Source of the DNA: Halobacterium zhouii | Lineage (GTDB): Archaea > Halobacteriota > Halobacteria > Halobacteriales > Halobacteriaceae | Direction: 5' to 3' | Assembly: GCF_021249405.1 (NCBI RefSeq) | Contig: NZ_CP089593.1 | Coordinates: 1,240,001-1,304,000, forward strand | DNA length: 64,000 bases | Shown here: piece by piece, positions 35,722 to 44,039 of the stretch | Position numbering within the stretch: the first letter of the stretch is position 1 | Layout: each line of letters begins with the position of its first letter | Position numbers and translations under genes: made by a program | Notes under the pieces: generated by a model | Seen by the model: only the letters and a program-made list of their open reading frames with translations | What the model was told of the DNA's origin: nothing | Databases searched by the model: none

Positions 35722-37365
35722 ATGTCGGACGACACGCGAACCGACGACGCGAACGCGCGCACTACCGCGGCGAACCGACTCCGTCGCGCGACGCGCGACG
35801 GCCCACCACTCGCCCTGCTCGCCGTCTGCACCGTCGTCGCGCTCGCAGTGCTCGCGCCCATCGGCTGGCTCGTCGTGCGAGCGCTGGAGGTGGAGACGTG
35901 GCGCGCGTACGCGCTCCTCACCAGTTCGTCGACGCTCGACGTGCTCGCGAACAGCCTCGCGCTCGTCGCCGCCGTGACGGCCGCGTCAACGGCCATCGGC
36001 GTCCCGCTCGCTGTCGCCACGGCCCGTACGAACCTCCCGTTCCGGCGGTTCTGGACGGTCGCGCTCGCGCTCCCGCTCGTCGTCCCTAGCTACCTCGGCG
36101 CGTTCGCGTACGTCGCAGCGTTCGGACCGAACGGAGCACTCGCTGACGTGCTCGCGCCGCTCGGTGTCGCGTCCATCCCCTCCATCTACGGCTTCGAGGG
36201 CGCGGTGCTCGTGCTCACGCTCTACGTCTACCCGTACGTCTTCCTCGGGACGCGTGCCGCCCTCCTGACGATGGACGACTCGCTCGTGGAGGCCGCGCGG
36301 ACGCTCGGCGACACCCCCGCTACAGCGTTCCGTCGCGTCACCCTCCCCCAGATACTCCCCGGTGTCACCGCGGGCGCGCTGCTCGTCGCGCTCTACACGC
36401 TCTCCGACTTCGGAACGCCCGCCATCATGCACGTCGACGTCTTCACGCGCGTCATCTACGTCGAGTACACGTACTCGCGGGACACCGCCGCCCTGCTCTC
36501 CATCCATCTCCTGCTCGTCACCGCGGTTGTTCTCCTCCTTGAGTCGCGCGTCTCGGGCGCAAGCGGGTCGGGGTACGCGAGCGGCCAGGTGCGTTCGGCG
36601 AGCCGCGTCGAGTTGGGGTGGCTCAAAGCCCCGGTCTTCCTCGCGTGCGCCGCGGTCGTGGGGCTCTCGCTCATCGTCCCGCTCGGCGTGTTCACGTACT
36701 GGTCGCTCAGCGCGGACCTCGCGGGCGCGTACGTCGACGGGTTCTCCTGGTCGTACGCGATGAACTCCGTCTACGCCGCGGCGCTCACCGCGGGCGTCGC
36801 CGTGCTCGCCGCGCTCCCCGTGGGCTACCTCTCCGGGCGGTACCGGGACTCCCGGGTCGCCCGACTCATCGACCGCGTGACGTACGCGGGGTACGCCCTT
36901 CCTGGCATCGTCATCGCGCTCGCGCTCGTCTACGTCGGCGTGCGGTACGCGCACGGCCTCTACCAGACCCTTCCCTTGCTCGTCTTCGCGTACGTCGTAC
37001 GATTTCTCCCGCAAGCGGTCGGGACGACCCGGTCGAGCGTCGTCCAGGTGGACCGCCACCTCGTGGAGGCCGCGCGGACGCTCGGGGACACGTCTCTCGC
37101 GGCGTTCCGTCGCGTCACCCTCCCCCAGATACTCCCCGGTGTCACCGCGGGCGCCGCCCTCGTCTTCCTCACGACGATGAAAGAACTCCCCGCGACCCTC
37201 CTCCTCCAGCCTTCGGGGTTCCGGACGCTCGTGACGTACATCTGGACCGCCCGCGAGTCCGGATTCTACGGGCGCATCGCGGTCCCGGCGCTCGTCCTCC
37301 TTGGGGTGTCCGCGCTCTCGATGTTCGTCATCCTCGCGCACGAACGACGCACGGACCGACCATGA
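35722..37365 (+). CDS. Iron(III) ABC importer permease (FbpB type, fused halves)
   Basis: A 547-residue permease that fuses two six-helix permease halves, typical of FbpB/AfuB. Each half has its own EAA loop: EAARTLGDTPATAFRRVTLPQILPGV near residue 190 and EAARTLGDTSLAAFRRVTLPQILPGV near 450. The two copies are almost identical at the DNA level. The gene starts 5 nt after the binding-protein stop and overlaps the ATPase gene by four bases. Thiamine importers of similar build exist, but the operator context supports iron. Confidence 0.88.
   Translation: MSDDTRTDDANARTTAANRLRRATRDGPPLALLAVCTVVALAVLAPIGWLVVRALEVETWRAYALLTSSSTLDVLANSLALVAAVTAASTAIGVPLAVATARTNLPFRRFWTVALALPLVVPSYLGAFAYVAAFGPNGALADVLAPLGVASIPSIYGFEGAVLVLTLYVYPYVFLGTRAALLTMDDSLVEAARTLGDTPATAFRRVTLPQILPGVTAGALLVALYTLSDFGTPAIMHVDVFTRVIYVEYTYSRDTAALLSIHLLLVTAVVLLLESRVSGASGSGYASGQVRSASRVELGWLKAPVFLACAAVVGLSLIVPLGVFTYWSLSADLAGAYVDGFSWSYAMNSVYAAALTAGVAVLAALPVGYLSGRYRDSRVARLIDRVTYAGYALPGIVIALALVYVGVRYAHGLYQTLPLLVFAYVVRFLPQAVGTTRSSVVQVDRHLVEAARTLGDTSLAAFRRVTLPQILPGVTAGAALVFLTTMKELPATLLLQPSGFRTLVTYIWTARESGFYGRIAVPALVLLGVSALSMFVILAHERRTDRP
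36283..37154 (+). repeat. Intragenic direct repeat in the two permease halves
   Basis: Copies lie at 36283-36377 and 37060-37154, offset exactly 777 bp (259 codons). Within them, 26-bp (36283-36308) and 53-bp (36325-36377) blocks are identical, separated by a diverged 16-bp stretch. They encode the two EAA loops. Identity at the third codon positions points to recent gene conversion. Confidence 0.88.
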
Positions 37366-38492
37366 AAGACAGACCAACCATGACAGAGTCAAGCACACTC
37401 GACGCCGCAGAACGCGACCCGTCGGGCGACGACATCGCGCTCGCGCTCGACGGAATCACGAAGCAGTACGGCGCGGAGACCGCGGTCTCCGACCTCTCGC
37501 TTGCGGTCCGCGAGGGCGAACTGTTCACGCTCCTCGGTCCGTCCGGGTGTGGGAAGACAACGACGCTGCGCCTGCTCGCGGGCCTCGAGCGACCCACGCG
37601 GGGCGCGGTCCACATCGCAGACGAGACGGTGGCGACCGTCGACGAGTCCCGCCCCCCGAACGAGCGGGATGTCGGTCTCGTCTTCCAGAACTTCGCGCTG
37701 TTCCCTCACCTCTCGGTCCACGAGAACGTCGCGTACGGCGTCCCCGACCTACCCGAGGAGGAACGAGAGGCCCGCGTAGCGGAACTGCTCGACTTGGTGG
37801 ACCTCGCGGGTTTTGAGGAGCGTGACCCGGGCGAGCTCTCCGGCGGGCAACAGCAACGTGTCGCGCTCGCCCGTGCGCTCGCTCCGGAGCCCGCGGTCCT
37901 CCTGCTGGACGAACCCTTCTCCAGCCTCGATGTCCGGCTTCGCGTGGAGATGCGGGAGGAACTGAAGCGCATCCTCTCCGAGGCGGGCGTGACCGCGGTT
38001 TCGGTGACCCACGACCAGGAAGAAGCGCTCAGCATCTCTGACCGCGTCGGCGTGATGCACGACGGCAACCTCGAACAGGTCGGGGCCCCCGAGGCGGTCT
38101 TCGAGAACCCAGAGTCGCGGTTCGTCGCGTCCTTCCTCGGGCAGGCGGGCTTCCTCTCGGCCCACATCGAGCGCTCGACCGTCGATACGCCGGTGGGGTC
38201 GTTCCCGCGCGAACAGCTCTCGGGCGCAACCGAGCAGTACGTCGGCGCGACGGTGGACGTGCTGGTTCGGCCAGACGACGCGAGCGTCTCGCGGGCGGCC
38301 TCCGAGGCGGCGGCTGACGGCGTGATCGTGCGCCGCCAGTACACGGGGCCGTCGTTCGTCTACCACGTCGAACTCACGAACGGCGACACCGTGCGCTGCC
38401 TGGAGAATCACACGGAGAGTCACTCGGTAGGGACGCCTGTGGACCTCGAACTCGTCGCCGACCACTCGCTCGCGTGGTATCCGGGGCGCTGA
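37362..38492 (+). CDS. Iron(III) ABC importer ATP-binding protein (FbpC type)
   Basis: ATPase of 376 residues for the preceding permease. It has Walker A GPSGCGKTTT, Q-loop LVFQNFALFPHLSV, signature LSGGQQQRVALARA and Walker B LLLDEPFSSLD. The C-terminal TOBE domain includes LVRPDDASVSRAA. The ATG at 37362 overlaps the permease stop (ATGA); a second ATG at 37380 is possible. It is the last gene of the four-gene iron operon and converges on the Lrp-family regulator. Confidence 0.9.
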   Translation: MKDRPTMTESSTLDAAERDPSGDDIALALDGITKQYGAETAVSDLSLAVREGELFTLLGPSGCGKTTTLRLLAGLERPTRGAVHIADETVATVDESRPPNERDVGLVFQNFALFPHLSVHENVAYGVPDLPEEEREARVAELLDLVDLAGFEERDPGELSGGQQQRVALARALAPEPAVLLLDEPFSSLDVRLRVEMREELKRILSEAGVTAVSVTHDQEEALSISDRVGVMHDGNLEQVGAPEAVFENPESRFVASFLGQAGFLSAHIERSTVDTPVGSFPREQLSGATEQYVGATVDVLVRPDDASVSRAASEAAADGVIVRRQYTGPSFVYHVELTNGDTVRCLENHTESHSVGTPVDLELVADHSLAWYPGR

Positions 38493-38978
38493 CTACTCGT
38501 CGGCGAGTTTCTCGACGAGCGTGTCGGCGCTGTAACTCTGGAGCGGGCGCGCGGTATCCTTCTGTCGCGCGACGACGAACGTGGAGTTCGTGCGGTCGAC
38601 CTCCGGGATTCCCTCGAAGTCGGAGATGAGTCGCTCGACGTCGTCGGAGTCGGGGAGACGCGCGAGCACGATGAAGTCCGTCTCGCCCATCGTGAAGAAC
38701 GTCTGCGTGACGCCCTCGACGTCGTTTATCTTCTCGGCCACCTCCTCGTAGGGGCCGTCGTAGTCGGTGAGCACCTCGAGGACGACGGTGACGCCGAGGC
38801 CGAGTTCGTCGAGGTCGAGGTCGTAGAGGTCGTTCTCGATGACGCCGCGCTCGCGGAGGTTGTTGAGTCGGTAGTGGATGGTGGAGACGGGGATGTCGGT
38901 CTCCTCGTGGAGTCGCTCGGGGCTGCCGGTTCCCAGATCCGAGATGGCCTTCAGGAGGCGCACGTCGCGTTCGTCCAT
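38493..38978 (-). CDS. Lrp/AsnC family transcriptional regulator
   Basis: A 161-residue regulator with an N-terminal helix-turn-helix (MDERDVRLLKAISDLGTGSPERLHEETDIPVSTIHYRLNNLRERG). The C-terminal RAM domain (VTVVLEVLTDYDGPYEEVAEKINDVEGVTQTFFTMGETDFIVLARL) binds small ligands in this family. The ATG at 38978 gives the normal Lrp N-terminus; the upstream extension is cysteine-rich and unconserved. Haloarchaea encode many such regulators; the target is unknown. The divergent neighbour is a DMT carrier, a plausible target. Confidence 0.88.
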   Translation of the reverse strand: MDERDVRLLKAISDLGTGSPERLHEETDIPVSTIHYRLNNLRERGVIENDLYDLDLDELGLGVTVVLEVLTDYDGPYEEVAEKINDVEGVTQTFFTMGETDFIVLARLPDSDDVERLISDFEGIPEVDRTNSTFVVARQKDTARPLQSYSADTLVEKLADE

Positions 38979-39125
38979 TGCTCGGGGAGTCGGACAGCGC
39001 GGGCAAAAGCCTGTGGGAACGAGACGTATGCCCCACGGAACATCACTATCTTGCCTGCACAACCAACATAGCCCCAGTTCTTGAAGATAAGTTTAATCAG
39101 TGAGCGCCTATTTGGATTTGTTATC

Positions 39126-40067
39126 ATGAGTTATCGGCAGACCCCGTTTAGTCTCTCACCCGCGGCGGTGATGTTCGTCCTCCTCTCTGCGTTCTGGGGG
39201 ACGTCGTTCGTCGCCATCGAAATCGGCCTACACACCGTCCCGGCACTTTCGTTCGCAGCGCTCCGCTACACCATCGCCGGTGCACTCATCTTCGCGTACG
39301 CCACGTACACCACCGACCGCTGGCGGCCACGCGGCACCACCGAGTGGCTCGCCGCCACCGTCGCCGGCGTCCTCGTCATTGCCGTCTACCACGGTGCGCT
39401 CTACCTCGGCGAACTACGCGTCTCCGGTGCCGTCGCCGCCATCGTCGTCAGCCTCTCGCCCGTGCTGACCGTCGCGTTCGCCAGCGGCCTCCTCGGCAAC
39501 GCGAGCATCGACCGCGTCAAATCGCTCGGCCTCCTGCTTGGCTTCGCGGGCGTCGCAGTCATCGCCGCGCCCACCGGTGGTGCCGCCGCCGCGGACCTCG
39601 TCGGTATCGCCCTCGTCTTCCTCGCCGCCGCCAGCTTCGCACTCGGTGGCGTGCTCACCCGCCCGCTCTCCACGGACCTCCCCATCGAGACGCTGGAAGC
39701 CTGGGCGATGCTGCTCGGCTCGTTGGTCCTCTGGGTCGGCGCGTTCGCCCGCGGCGAATCCCTCGCCGCTGTCGAGTGGACGCTCCCCGCGCTCGCCAGC
39801 CTCGCGTACCTCACGCTCGTCTCCGGTTGCGTCGCGTTCCTCATCTACTTCGAGTTGCTCGACCGCATCGGTGCCGCCGAACTCAACCTCGTCGGCTACG
39901 CCGAACCAGTGGTCGCCGCGCTCGCGAGCTGGGCGCTCCTCGGCACCGTCATCGACGAGAGCGCCGTCGTCGGCTTTCTCGCCATCTTCGCCGGCTTCGC
40001 GCTCCTGAAACACGACGCCGTCGCCACCGTCGCCACCGACACCGCCGCGGCCGTACGCTCGTACTGA
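39126..40067 (+). CDS. EamA/DMT family transporter
   Basis: Ten-helix drug/metabolite transporter of 313 residues made of two EamA repeats. The first starts AVMFVLLSAFWGTSFVAIEIGLHTVPALSFAALRYTIAG, the second DLVGIALVFLAAASFALGGVL. Members export amino acids or other metabolites. The ATG at 39126 matches the usual short N-terminus. The spacer to the Lrp gene is AT-rich (GATAAGTTTAATCA near 39087-39100) and probably carries its promoter. Confidence 0.85.
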   Translation: MSYRQTPFSLSPAAVMFVLLSAFWGTSFVAIEIGLHTVPALSFAALRYTIAGALIFAYATYTTDRWRPRGTTEWLAATVAGVLVIAVYHGALYLGELRVSGAVAAIVVSLSPVLTVAFASGLLGNASIDRVKSLGLLLGFAGVAVIAAPTGGAAAADLVGIALVFLAAASFALGGVLTRPLSTDLPIETLEAWAMLLGSLVLWVGAFARGESLAAVEWTLPALASLAYLTLVSGCVAFLIYFELLDRIGAAELNLVGYAEPVVAALASWALLGTVIDESAVVGFLAIFAGFALLKHDAVATVATDTAAAVRSY

Positions 40068-40135
40068 ACGACACCGCTCACGGAACGGGCGTCGGGAACA
40101 CAACAGCTAACGAGCCGTCGGTCGAACCCCGGAAC

Positions 40136-40582
40136 GTGACCGTCTACTTCGAGGACCTCTCGCCCGGCGACGAACTCGAGTTCGGCGCGTACGAAGTCAC
40201 GGAAGACGAGATTCTCGCGTTCGCAGAACAGTACGACCCCCAGTGGTTCCACACCGACCCCGAGCGAGCCGAGAACGAGTCCATCTACGGCAGCCTCATC
40301 GCCTCCGGGTGGCACACGGGCGCGATGACGATGCGGATGCTCGTCGACGAACACTTCTCCGACGCCGCCAGCTTCGGCGCACTCGGCGTCGACGAACTCC
40401 GGTGGCCGAACCCGACGCTGCCCGGTGAAACGCTCTCCGTGCGCGTCGAGGTGCTCGAGACGCGGCCTTCCGAGAGCAGTCCTGACCGCGGCGTGGTGCG
40501 AACGGAGACCACCACGTCCAACCAGGACGGAGAGACGAAACTGTCGATGAAACCGATCGTCCTGTACGCCAGGCGGGAGTAG
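40136..40582 (+). CDS. MaoC-like hydratase / dehydratase
   Basis: A 148-residue hotdog-fold protein of the MaoC (R-hydratase) family. The hydratase motif is visible in FAEQYDPQWFHTDPERAENESIYGSLIASGWHT, with the catalytic Asp and His five residues apart. The domain ends with LRWPNPTLPGETLSVRVEVLETR. It probably hydrates an enoyl-CoA. The start is GTG at 40136 (VTVYFEDLSPGD), 68 nt after the DMT gene. The acyl-CoA substrate is unknown. Confidence 0.86.
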   Translation: MTVYFEDLSPGDELEFGAYEVTEDEILAFAEQYDPQWFHTDPERAENESIYGSLIASGWHTGAMTMRMLVDEHFSDAASFGALGVDELRWPNPTLPGETLSVRVEVLETRPSESSPDRGVVRTETTTSNQDGETKLSMKPIVLYARRE

Positions 40583-40624
40583 AACGAACGCGTCAGCAGG
40601 AGCGAGCGGAGCGCCCCCGCGAAT

Positions 40625-41398
40625 TCACTCCATCCGATTCTCCGCGCGCCGCAGCAGGCCGTGAACGGTGTTCATCTCGCGGCCCGTCGGGTGCGTGCGC
40701 CCGAGCATCCGGCGGAGCATCCGCATCGTCTTCTCGCGTTTCTCCTCCGGGTAGTCGACGGCGTCGAGGAACTCCTCGGCGTGCTCGTAGAACGCCTCGA
40801 TCTCCGCTTCTGTGGCGCGGTGGCGCTCGACGTCCGGGAGTTGGTCCCGGTTCATCGCCAGGTCGCGGAGTTCGTACAGCGCGACGGTGGCGGCCTGCCC
40901 GAGGTTCAGGACAGGGTAATCCTCGCTCGCGGGAATCGCACACACCTCGTCGATGCGCTCGAGTTCGTCGTTCGTCAGGCCGACGCGCTCCCGGCCGAAC
41001 ACGAACGCCGTGTCGCTCTCGACGTCCGCGAGGCTCTCTGTGAGTTCCGCGGGCGTGCGGAACGGGAAGCGCGCGTGCTTCGTGGCGTCCTGGTTCGTGA
41101 CCGCGGTGAACCCGACCGTGTGGAACTCCGACGCGAGTTCGTCGAAGGAGAGTTTGCGGGCGTTCGGCAGCACGTCCTCGCGGGCGTGCCCGGCGAACCC
41201 GTACGCCTCGGAATCGCGCCCCAGGTACGGCGGGTCGACGAGCAGCAAGTCCTCGAATCCGAAGTTCTTCATCGCGCGCGCAATGGTGCCGACGTTCCCG
41301 GACGTCTTCGCGTCGACCACCGCGACGGCGGGCTTGGTCTGTGGCTCGCCGGCATCCTCGGCGTCCCCGGCATCCTCGGCGTCTCCAACCTCACTCAT
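40625..41398 (-). CDS. trmJ: tRNA 2'-O-methyltransferase TrmJ
   Basis: SPOUT-class methyltransferase of 257 residues that methylates the 2'-OH of nucleotide 32 in tRNAs. The three SpoU motifs are seen: DAKTSGNVGTIARAMKNFGF, FVFGRERVGLTNDEL and YPVLNLGQAATVALYEL. The C-terminal helical domain (EEKREKTMRMLRRMLGRTHPTGREMNTVHGLLRR) is typical of TrmJ. A 10-residue acidic repeat (DAEDAGDAEDAG) precedes the domain. The gene overlaps the upstream hypothetical gene by 8 bases. Confidence 0.9.
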   Translation of the reverse strand: MSEVGDAEDAGDAEDAGEPQTKPAVAVVDAKTSGNVGTIARAMKNFGFEDLLLVDPPYLGRDSEAYGFAGHAREDVLPNARKLSFDELASEFHTVGFTAVTNQDATKHARFPFRTPAELTESLADVESDTAFVFGRERVGLTNDELERIDEVCAIPASEDYPVLNLGQAATVALYELRDLAMNRDQLPDVERHRATEAEIEAFYEHAEEFLDAVDYPEEKREKTMRMLRRMLGRTHPTGREMNTVHGLLRRAENRME

Positions 41399-41957
41399 CG
41401 CCGGTCGGGTACTCCGTGTCGAGGTCCAGGTCCTCGGTATCGACCTCGTCCGTGTCGATACCCTCGCGGAGGTCCACTCGCGCCTCCTCCGCGTCCTCGG
41501 GCACGAACGCCTCCGGATCGGGCTCCTCCGCCTCCGGCTCGGGCAGGGACTCGGGGTCCGTCTCGACGTGGCCCGGGCCGTCGTACCAGTCGGGCGCGCG
41601 ATTCCCCGCCGCGAACCACTCGTGGAACTCGTCCTGGAACGCCTCCGTTCCCTTGTACTGCTCGCCGCCGTCCTCGAGGTACCAGTAGTAGAAGTCGGGT
41701 TCGTGCTCGTCGCAGAGCAACACCTCGTCGAGCGGTTCACCGTACACGCACGTCGGGTGGTTGTACTCGTCCTCCGCGTTCTCGCCGTGAATCAGATAGC
41801 AGGCGTCACACGGCAAGTCCAGGAGGATGCGCAGGCGAACGAGTCGCTGACGGTCGTCCTCGTTCATCTCCGCGAGCGGCCGCCAGTTCCCGTCGTCGTC
41901 GAACACCTCGTCCTCGTCGAAACGCCACCCCCGAAGACCGACACTCACCTTGCTCAT
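41391..41957 (-). CDS. Conserved haloarchaeal protein with a possible zinc knuckle
   Basis: A 188-residue soluble, very acidic protein. The first half has candidate metal ligands C50, C53, H57, H67, C70, C82 and H85 (LPCDACYLIHGEN, NHPTC, LLCDEHEP). This suggests a zinc-stabilised fold. An aromatic patch DFYYWYLEDGGEQYKGTEAFQDEF follows, then a low-complexity Asp/Glu-rich tail. It overlaps trmJ by 8 bases, so the two are translationally linked. I do not recognise the family. A tRNA-modification link is inferred only from context. Confidence 0.78.
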   Translation of the reverse strand: MSKVSVGLRGWRFDEDEVFDDDGNWRPLAEMNEDDRQRLVRLRILLDLPCDACYLIHGENAEDEYNHPTCVYGEPLDEVLLCDEHEPDFYYWYLEDGGEQYKGTEAFQDEFHEWFAAGNRAPDWYDGPGHVETDPESLPEPEAEEPDPEAFVPEDAEEARVDLREGIDTDEVDTEDLDLDTEYPTGDE

Positions 41958-42076
41958 TGCCGGGCAGTAGGTAGCCGACGCACAAAAGTCAGTTGAAGAA
42001 GTCGGCGGAACTCCGAACGCCGCGTCTCGCGGGTAGAATCGTGTCGCCTATGGTGCACGCGCTCCCCGGTGAAGCC

Positions 42077-43213
42077 ATGCGAACGGTCGACGCCGCCGGA
42101 CTCCCCATCGGGGACGACCACCCGCCGCGAATCATGGGCGTGTTGAACGTCTCCACGGAGTCCCCCTACGACCCGAGCGTCTACGACGACCCCGCGGAAG
42201 CGGCGGCGTACGTGGACGAGGAACTCGTCAGCGAGGGTGCTGACATCGTGGACGTCGGTCTAGAGTCCGCGAACAAGCGCTTCGAGGTGCTTTCGGCCGA
42301 GCAGGAACTCGAACGCCTCGACACCGCCGTCGAGACCATCGAACACGTGGATGGCGACGCCGTCTTCTCCATCGAGACGCGGTACAGCGAGGTGGCGGAC
42401 ACTGCGCTCTCCCGCGGGTTCGACATGGTCAACGACATCTGCGGATTCGCGGACCCCGAGATGCCGGCGGTCTGTGCGGCCCACGACGCCGCCGTGGTGA
42501 AGATGGCGAGTCCGCCCGACCTGGAGCGCCCCGGGGCAGTCGAACGGGTCGACGACATCTACGACGCGCTCTCGCTCAACGGGTTCACTGACAAGACCAT
42601 CGTCGACCCCGCGTTCGGTGGATGGTCGGCGGAGAAGACGCTCGCAGACGACCGCGAGACGTTCGACCGACTGCGCGAGTTCCGGGGGTACGGGCACCCG
42701 ATGCTGGTCTCCATCAACCGGAAGAACTTCCTGAAGGAGATCGCTGACCGCGACACCGACGAGGCGCTTCCCGTCTCGCTCGCGGCGACGTCGATGGCCG
42801 TCGAGCGCGGCGCGCACGTCGTCCGGACCCACGACGTCGCGAAGACCCGGGACGCCGCCCTAATCGGCCACGAGTTCCGGCGCAAGCGGGCGACCGAGTC
42901 GGCCATCGAGGAACTCGACGTGACGACCGTCCGGGAAGCCAAGCGCCACGTCGCGCGCCTGGGCGGTAAGGAGAGCGACGGCGGACAGAGCGAGTCGGTG
43001 GCGGAAGACGCCGTCGCTCGCGCGTACGAGGTCCGAGGACTCGACGAGGACGACCGAGCGGCGCTCGCGGACGCGGGGGTGACCGTGGTCGGCGACGACC
43101 CGGCGTTCGTCGCGGGGAGTGCGCGAACGCTCCATGCTGCGTCGACAGCGCTCTCCAGGCAGGAGGGAGTCCTGGGCGCCCTCGCCGGTGTCTGGCAAAC
43201 TGCTGGTGAGTAA
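42077..43213 (+). CDS. folP: Dihydropteroate synthase-like protein FolP
   Basis: Pterin-binding TIM-barrel enzyme (PF00809), 378 residues. It condenses a hydroxymethyl-pterin diphosphate with an aminobenzoate compound in tetrahydrofolate synthesis. Signature segments are RIMGVLNVSTESPYD, GADIVDVGLESANKRFE and TIVDPAFGGWS. A C-terminal extension of about 100 residues (from RRKRATESAIEEL) is not part of the bacterial enzyme. An in-frame ATG at 42050 is an alternative start. It is followed by mptE, the enzyme that makes its pterin diphosphate substrate. Confidence 0.87.
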   Translation: MRTVDAAGLPIGDDHPPRIMGVLNVSTESPYDPSVYDDPAEAAAYVDEELVSEGADIVDVGLESANKRFEVLSAEQELERLDTAVETIEHVDGDAVFSIETRYSEVADTALSRGFDMVNDICGFADPEMPAVCAAHDAAVVKMASPPDLERPGAVERVDDIYDALSLNGFTDKTIVDPAFGGWSAEKTLADDRETFDRLREFRGYGHPMLVSINRKNFLKEIADRDTDEALPVSLAATSMAVERGAHVVRTHDVAKTRDAALIGHEFRRKRATESAIEELDVTTVREAKRHVARLGGKESDGGQSESVAEDAVARAYEVRGLDEDDRAALADAGVTVVGDDPAFVAGSARTLHAASTALSRQEGVLGALAGVWQTAGE

Positions 43214-43345
43214 CGGGAAAGCTTATACCCAAGGGGCAAGAAGCCGGGATTGGAAGCCGGACTCCCGCCGGGTAGGGGTACTTTGCGGGGCGTCTCGGCT
43301 CGAACCACGGAATCCTTTCATTTATTCAACCGCGTAGCAACAGCC
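43214..43345 (+). other. folP-mptE spacer with internal promoter and hairpin
   Basis: The 132-nt spacer begins with a strong TATA-like GCTTATACCC (43221-43230) right after folP. A GC-rich stretch follows with repeated AAGCCGG (43241 and 43254) and an inverted pair CCCGC/GCGGG (43264-43268 and 43284-43288). A second AT box, TTTATTC (43320-43326), suits leaderless mptE transcription. A short RNA or a leader from the first promoter is possible. No tRNA cloverleaf could be drawn. Confidence 0.4.
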
Positions 43346-44026
43346 ATGGAGTTCGACGACTGGGAGCCGGTGTACGAGGAGATACTCGCCGACTTCGGCT
43401 ACGACCGGGCGGGCGACGAGCGCGCCCGGGATGTGCTCGCGGAGTACGTCGACCCGTTCGACGTTTCGCGTCTCAACTGCACCGGGAAGACGGTGGCAAT
43501 CGCCGGTGGCGCGTCGTCGCTCACGGACGACGACGAACTCGAAGTCGCGGCCAGCGCCGACGCCGTGTTCGCGGCCTCGACGTCTGTAGACGTACTCGGT
43601 GACGCTGGCATCACGGTCGACCTGATGGTGACTGACCTCGACAAGAACCCCGGCACTGCCCGCCGGCTCACCGAGTCCGGAACGCCGGTCGCGGCGCACG
43701 CCCACGGCGACAACGTGACGGCAGTCCGCGAACACATCCCGACGTTCGAGCGCGAGAACGTCTGCGGAACGACGCAGGCAGCACCGGTCGAGCGCGTGGC
43801 GAACTACGGCGGATTCACGGACGGCGACCGGGCGGCGTTCCTCGCGGACCACTGTGGCGCCGCCGAACTCGTGTTTCCGGGCTGGGACTTCGACGACCCG
43901 GGCGTCGGCCCCGAGAAGGCCCGGAAACTCGGGTGGGCCGAGCGACTGCTGTACTGGCTGGAGGGGCGGCGCGGCGAGCGGTTCGGCGTGCTAGACGGCC
44001 GGCGGCGCGGCATCGACCCGGTGTAG
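43346..44026 (+). CDS. mptE: 6-hydroxymethylpterin diphosphokinase MptE
   Basis: Archaeal pterin pyrophosphokinase (DUF115 family), 226 residues. It replaces bacterial FolK and supplies the substrate of FolP. Recognisable parts are KTVAIAGGASSL, DAVFAASTSVDVLGDAGITVDLMVTDLDKN (the acidic motif for the metal) and PVAAHAHGDN. GTTQAAPVERVANYGGFTDGDR follows. The ATG at 43346 gives the conserved FDDWEPVYEEILADFGYD start. Its placement after folP matches the pathway. Confidence 0.9.
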   Translation: MEFDDWEPVYEEILADFGYDRAGDERARDVLAEYVDPFDVSRLNCTGKTVAIAGGASSLTDDDELEVAASADAVFAASTSVDVLGDAGITVDLMVTDLDKNPGTARRLTESGTPVAAHAHGDNVTAVREHIPTFERENVCGTTQAAPVERVANYGGFTDGDRAAFLADHCGAAELVFPGWDFDDPGVGPEKARKLGWAERLLYWLEGRRGERFGVLDGRRRGIDPV

Positions 44027-44039
44027 GGCGCCGAGCAGG

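Noticed and set aside
43240-43320. Possible tRNA in the folP-mptE spacer
   Set aside because: A TCGAACC string suggested a T-loop, but the flanking bases do not pair into a T-stem, and no acceptor or anticodon arm could be drawn.
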